This document shows, piece by piece, positions 60,539-64,000 of a stretch of DNA of 64,000 bases. The notes under the pieces were generated by a model. The model saw only the letters and a program-made list of their open reading frames with translations, was not told the origin of the DNA and ran no database searches. The position numbers were made by a program, and so were the translations under genes. The stretch lies in assembly GCF_007747655.1 (NCBI RefSeq), contig NZ_CP036274.1, positions 5,394,001 to 5,458,000 on the forward strand. Direction: 5' to 3'. Source of the DNA: Anatilimnocola aggregata. GTDB lineage: Bacteria; Planctomycetota; Planctomycetia; Pirellulales; Pirellulaceae. Each line of letters opens with the position of its first letter. Position 1 is the stretch's first letter.

Positions 60539-61915
60539 CTAAATCAATTTCCAAGGAGCCCGATACTCGCGGCGAATGATCGGGTCAGCTTCGGGACACC
60601 CCGTTGCTTTGAGGTTCACTGAGTCCCACTCAATTCGTTTGCCGGTGCGATAGGCAACGTTTCCTAAGTGATTGGCTTCGGTCAACAGCCCGGCGTACTC
60701 GAAGTTGCATGTCGTAGGAGAGCCGGTCCGACAAGCTTGCAGCCACTCTTCGTGATGCCCGACCGACTTCGGAATGAACGGCTCTGGCGGCTTGAAGTCT
60801 TTGAAGTTGCTTTCGGGGAGCAGGACATATTTTCCGTAGTCCGATAGCAGCATTCCCTTGTCGCCGATGAAAAGCACTCCGCTGGCCCATTGCGGAATCC
60901 CCTTCTCAGTCCAAATCGTCGGCTTGTTCACCCCTTGATACCAGGTGAGCTTGACCGCCGGCATATCCTCGCGCGCATCGTATTCATAAGTCGCCTGCAT
61001 CGAAGCCGGAGCAAGCTCGACGTGCGGCGGTGGACCGGAAGCTTCGATCGCGCGGGGAGTTTTCAACTTCAAGGCCCAGAAGGGAAGATCGTTCCAGTGA
61101 CTCCCCAGGTCCGACATTGTCCCGCTGCCAAAATCCCACCAGCGATACCACTTGGGGCCCGGATAATAAACTTCATGAAACGGTCGTTCTGGTGCTGGGC
61201 CGAGCCACAGGTCCCAATCGAGTCCCGCGGGAATCGGGGACGAACCTGCGGGCCGTTCCATTACCGAAACGATGTCTTTGTGGGTCTTCGCATCTTCAGC
61301 CGATTGCCGCCCCCAGGCGCGAGACACCCACACGTGCGCTTCGCGCACCGGGCCGATCGCACCGGTTTGGATCAATTCGACCACGCGGCGGTAGTTGTCA
61401 CCCGCGTGAATCTGCGTTCCCATCTGGGTGGCCACTTTCGCCTTGGCAGCCGCCTCACGAATGACGCGTGCTTCCCAAATGCTGTGGGTCAGCGGCTTCT
61501 CGCAGTAAACGTGCTTCCCCAACTGCAATGCAGGCAAGGTGGCAAACGCATGGGTATGCTCGCAGGTACTCACGACGACCGCGTCGAACTCTTTCGCGCG
61601 TTCGTAGATGCGGCGATAGTCGGTGAACTTAGCCGCACCCGAGAACTGCTGGCCGACGCGATCGACGGTCGAAGCGGCGACGTCGCACAGACCCACAATG
61701 TTCTCGTGCTTCACTGACGACAAATTAGCGCCACCTCGGCCACCGCAACCGATAATCGCCAGGTTCAACTTGCTGTTGAGGTTCTGCCCACGCAAGAACG
61801 CGGGAGGGCCAAGCAACAAGCTCGCAGTGGCCGCTGCGGTGCCTTGCACGAACGTGCGGCGCGAGAGTGTCAGACGGCTGACTGCTGAAGAGTTGGCTAG
61901 CATGCGTCGCGACAT
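60539..61915 (-). CDS. Gfo/Idh/MocA family oxidoreductase, Tat-exported
   Basis: The protein has 458 residues. The twin-arginine leader ([19 protein letters not shown]) is followed by a Rossmann motif [13 protein letters not shown]. The active-site lysine motif is [11 protein letters not shown], and substrate-domain features include [20 protein letters not shown]. These enzymes act on sugars or cyclitols with NAD(P). Compared with the paralogue at 24179-25528, this one belongs to the longer group common in planctomycete multi-copy sets. It lies 94 bp downstream of the PhoD-like gene in the same orientation; the promoter of the toroid operon begins just past its end. Confidence 0.92.
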   Translation of the reverse strand: MSRRMLANSSAVSRLTLSRRTFVQGTAAATASLLLGPPAFLRGQNLNSKLNLAIIGCGGRGGANLSSVKHENIVGLCDVAASTVDRVGQQFSGAAKFTDYRRIYERAKEFDAVVVSTCEHTHAFATLPALQLGKHVYCEKPLTHSIWEARVIREAAAKAKVATQMGTQIHAGDNYRRVVELIQTGAIGPVREAHVWVSRAWGRQSAEDAKTHKDIVSVMERPAGSSPIPAGLDWDLWLGPAPERPFHEVYYPGPKWYRWWDFGSGTMSDLGSHWNDLPFWALKLKTPRAIEASGPPPHVELAPASMQATYEYDAREDMPAVKLTWYQGVNKPTIWTEKGIPQWASGVLFIGDKGMLLSDYGKYVLLPESNFKDFKPPEPFIPKSVGHHEEWLQACRTGSPTTCNFEYAGLLTEANHLGNVAYRTGKRIEWDSVNLKATGCPEADPIIRREYRAPWKLI

Positions 61916-62009
61916 TACTTTCCCTTTGGATGAAGGCAGAATTGCGTTAGTCGTCCGAGAATCACATCGTACGTGCCGGCATCGTAACAGCCGACCGAGT
62001 ACTCAACCA

Positions 62010-63467
62010 TCAGCCGCAGGCTCGCTGCTTCTTCCACTCATGCACAACGTTTCCGTCCAGATCGCGATGGGCAACGGTGATCTCACTCTGGCCACCAACT
62101 TCCTTGAGTGTGACCGACACAAAGCCCCCCTTCACGCGATGAAACTGGTGAAAGGTTTTGTCCTCACCGGGCGTACCCCCGGCATGTTCGTTACTGGCTG
62201 CGCCGACGCTGAACTCCCGCACGCCCGTCGCCGGATCGACCGAATGATATTGCCAATGCCGATCGCCGCAGAGAATCAGGAAGTTCTCGGGAACATTCGC
62301 CTGCAGCCAGGTTCGCAACTCGTTCCCTTCATGAGCAAAGCCCTTGTTGGCATGATTGTCATTTTTGCCACCCCGATCGGGGCCGACGAGCGGCGTTGGA
62401 CTGATGAGTATCTTCCAAGTCGCGTCACTCCCCTTCACCGTTTCCTTGAACCACGCTTTTTGTTCGTCGCCCCAGATGGTTTTTTCTGGACCGTCGGCCA
62501 TGTTGTTGGGCGAGCGATAGTCGCGACCGTCGGTCAGCCAAATTTGCAGATCGCGGCCCCAGCGAAAGGTCCGATACCCTTTGCCCGCCAGCGGCGCTTG
62601 CTGCAGAAAAATCTGCTGCCCTTCCGCAAACGACAGCAGCCCTTGTTTATTGCCCGGCCACGTATCGTTCTTGAGCGTGTCGTGATCGTCCTTTAGCCAG
62701 TAGGTCCCGGTGTTCCGCAGCAGTTCGACCTGGCGCGGCAGCGAGAACATCCGTTCCCAGTGCAAGCGCGCCAGTGCCGGTGTTACCGCGCGAGGCGGAT
62801 CATTGTCGTAATAAACCAGGTCGCCGGTGAGCGAAACGAACTTCGGCGCGAGTGCGAGCATCGACGGATAAATGCCGTGCCCATCGACATGCCCCCGGTC
62901 GGGATAGCCTTGGCAGGTCATCACGCAGAACGTGAAATTGCCGGGCGTTTTTTCTACAGGAGCCGTTTCGAACTTACCAGCGAACGACGGGTGCAGCGGC
63001 GCAGTCGCTGAATCGCGCGACTCGATCTGGTAGTGATAAACGGTGGCGGGGTTCAGGCCGGACAACGCGAATTGGGCGATGAAGTCACCTGCTTCGTCGA
63101 CATCGCGCCAAGCTGTTTCTTTTGCGTCGCTCAAAGCGATCTCGGTACCATACCGCACGCGTACTTGACCGGCGGCACCAGGACAGGCTCCTTCGATCTC
63201 TGCTGGAGACAATTCAGTTGGCGCTGTCTCTTGTTCCTTTCCGCGACCGCGGAGGATTAGCCCCTTGTTGTTGCGCGTGGAATGCTTCGTCAGCCTTGCC
63301 CAAACGATGGCCGAAGTCGGCGTGATCTCGCCCACGCGCGAGCCGGTCGCCTGTCGGGGCTGGTCCTTCTCCGCTGCACTGGCTTCCGCAACCTGCAGCG
63401 CAAGCGCTGTGCCGGCCGAAGTTGCCAAAAAGCCGCGTCGCGTCAAGCTATTGTCGGTGTTGTTCAT
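62010..63467 (-). CDS. PhoD-like metallophosphatase, Tat-exported
   Basis: The protein has about 485 residues from the ATG at 63467 (AAAGG upstream); an in-frame ATG at 63491 is possible. The Tat leader is TRRGFLATSAGTALALQV. An N-terminal fibronectin-like domain follows (GEITPTSAIVWARL, GLNPATVYHYQIES). The metallophosphatase core has a Cys-containing VMTCQGYPDRG, the metal motif LTGDLVYYDN, KDDHDTLKND and the late GDRHWQYHS. PhoD enzymes are calcium- and iron-dependent phosphomono- or diesterases outside the cytoplasm and supply phosphate from organic sources. No Pho box could be identified. It is divergent from the partial gene at the right edge. Confidence 0.87.
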   Translation of the reverse strand: MNNTDNSLTRRGFLATSAGTALALQVAEASAAEKDQPRQATGSRVGEITPTSAIVWARLTKHSTRNNKGLILRGRGKEQETAPTELSPAEIEGACPGAAGQVRVRYGTEIALSDAKETAWRDVDEAGDFIAQFALSGLNPATVYHYQIESRDSATAPLHPSFAGKFETAPVEKTPGNFTFCVMTCQGYPDRGHVDGHGIYPSMLALAPKFVSLTGDLVYYDNDPPRAVTPALARLHWERMFSLPRQVELLRNTGTYWLKDDHDTLKNDTWPGNKQGLLSFAEGQQIFLQQAPLAGKGYRTFRWGRDLQIWLTDGRDYRSPNNMADGPEKTIWGDEQKAWFKETVKGSDATWKILISPTPLVGPDRGGKNDNHANKGFAHEGNELRTWLQANVPENFLILCGDRHWQYHSVDPATGVREFSVGAASNEHAGGTPGEDKTFHQFHRVKGGFVSVTLKEVGGQSEITVAHRDLDGNVVHEWKKQRACG

Positions 63468-63576
63468 GGCTGGGCCTTTGTTGGTTGTCATGGGAGGTGC
63501 GAGGCAACGAAAGACGCTATTATCGCGATTGGCAGCTGACGTGAAACAAAAATTATCCCTGGCAGAGAAAACGATT

Positions 63577-64000
63577 ATGTCTCAGCGCATTGGCTTCATC
63601 GTCTTGGCCGTCGGCCTATTCCTGCTCGCCGGATACGGTTGGTTCGGAAGCCCCGCTACCATACCGCTTCAGCAAGCCCGAGCTCAAGATCGCGCGGAAC
63701 CTCGAATTGCCCTGCCAGGGGCGCGGCCGGTGATCGAAGCGATCCATTTTCCATCGCTGCAGGCAGCGATTGACGCCCTGCCTGCACAGGGCGGGGTCGT
63801 TCGTTTGCCACCTGGCACGTTCGAAATCACGCGGCCATTGATCATCTCTCACTCCGACGTCCTGCTCACTGGTGCCGGTACGGCCACCCACATCAAGAAT
63901 GTAAATACCGCGGGTGAACCAGCGCTCGTTATCGAACACCCGGATGGCGAGAAGGTGAAGGCCGACGAGAAGCTGTGGCGCGTCATGCTGAGTAACTTCC
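63577..64000 (+). CDS. Exported right-handed beta-helix (pectate-lyase-like) protein (partial, runs off right edge)
   Basis: The first 141 residues are visible from the ATG at 63577; an in-frame GTG at 63541 is an alternative. The N-terminus has a hydrophobic segment (IGFIVLAVGLFLLAGYGW). Then comes the start of a parallel beta-helix of the pectate lyase 3 type: SLQAAIDALPAQGGVVRLPP, GTFEITRPLIISHSDVLLTG, GAGTATHIKN. Such proteins bind or cleave polysaccharides. The rest lies beyond the window, so catalytic residues cannot be checked. Confidence 0.78.
   Translation, partial: MSQRIGFIVLAVGLFLLAGYGWFGSPATIPLQQARAQDRAEPRIALPGARPVIEAIHFPSLQAAIDALPAQGGVVRLPPGTFEITRPLIISHSDVLLTGAGTATHIKNVNTAGEPALVIEHPDGEKVKADEKLWRVMLSNF

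Noticed and set aside
61623-62696. Plus-strand open frame of 357 codons
   Set aside because: It lies opposite the ends of the Gfo/Idh and PhoD-like genes, both clearly coding, and has no family features.

Overview
The window looks like a chromosomal segment from a planctomycete, most plausibly Pirellulales-like. This is inferred from gene content only: two planctomycete cytochrome (DUF1549/DUF1553) plus DUF1501 gene pairs, an ECF sigma factor next to a membrane Ser/Thr kinase with beta-propeller repeats, many Tat-exported oxidoreductases, and a BBP7/Lpg1974-type outer-membrane barrel. The DNA is GC-rich by eye, densely coding, and shows no rRNA, tRNA, CRISPR array or phage. One gene runs off each edge: a cytochrome c at the left and a beta-helix protein at the right.

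Region 1 (1-17.5 kb): a co-directional run of secreted degradative enzymes (DUF4838 glycosidase-like protein, DUF6807/PmoA-like protein, SGNH hydrolase, neutral-ceramidase-like protein), a planctomycete cytochrome and its DUF1501 partner, then an ECF sigma factor and a 1292-residue kinase with propeller repeats. A RAYT transposase with REP repeats sits between the cytochrome and its DUF1501 partner. One REP copy forms eight codons of the DUF1501 leader.

Region 2 (17.5-27 kb): an alpha/beta hydrolase and a cytochrome P450 stand divergent to a sigma-54-type AAA+ activator, with two palindromic sites between them. Then come a glycosyltransferase with TPRs, MnmA, a Tat-exported Gfo/Idh oxidoreductase with a clear terminator, and an alpha/beta hydrolase with an Asp in the nucleophile elbow.

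Region 3 (27-44.5 kb): a VWA-like protein with a TonB-type anchor, a second sensor kinase followed by an Fpg-type glycosylase, an outer-membrane barrel, a membrane acyltransferase-like protein, a small basic protein, a second intact DUF1549/DUF1501 pair, two lipoproteins, a hypothetical protein and a sugar-nucleotide epimerase.

Region 4 (44.5-60 kb): the most unusual part. A 1074-residue TPR protein, an ExbB/TolQ-like channel, an ExbD/TolR-like protein and a 1681-residue protein lie in one run. The giant occupies the TonB/TolA position and has a TonB-like anchor and Pro-rich linker, but ends in a squalene-cyclase-like alpha/alpha toroid. Two more exported toroid proteins lie a few kb downstream. 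This may be an undescribed energy-transducing envelope system.

Region 5 (60-64 kb): a Gfo/Idh oxidoreductase, a PhoD-like phosphatase and the start of a beta-helix protein.
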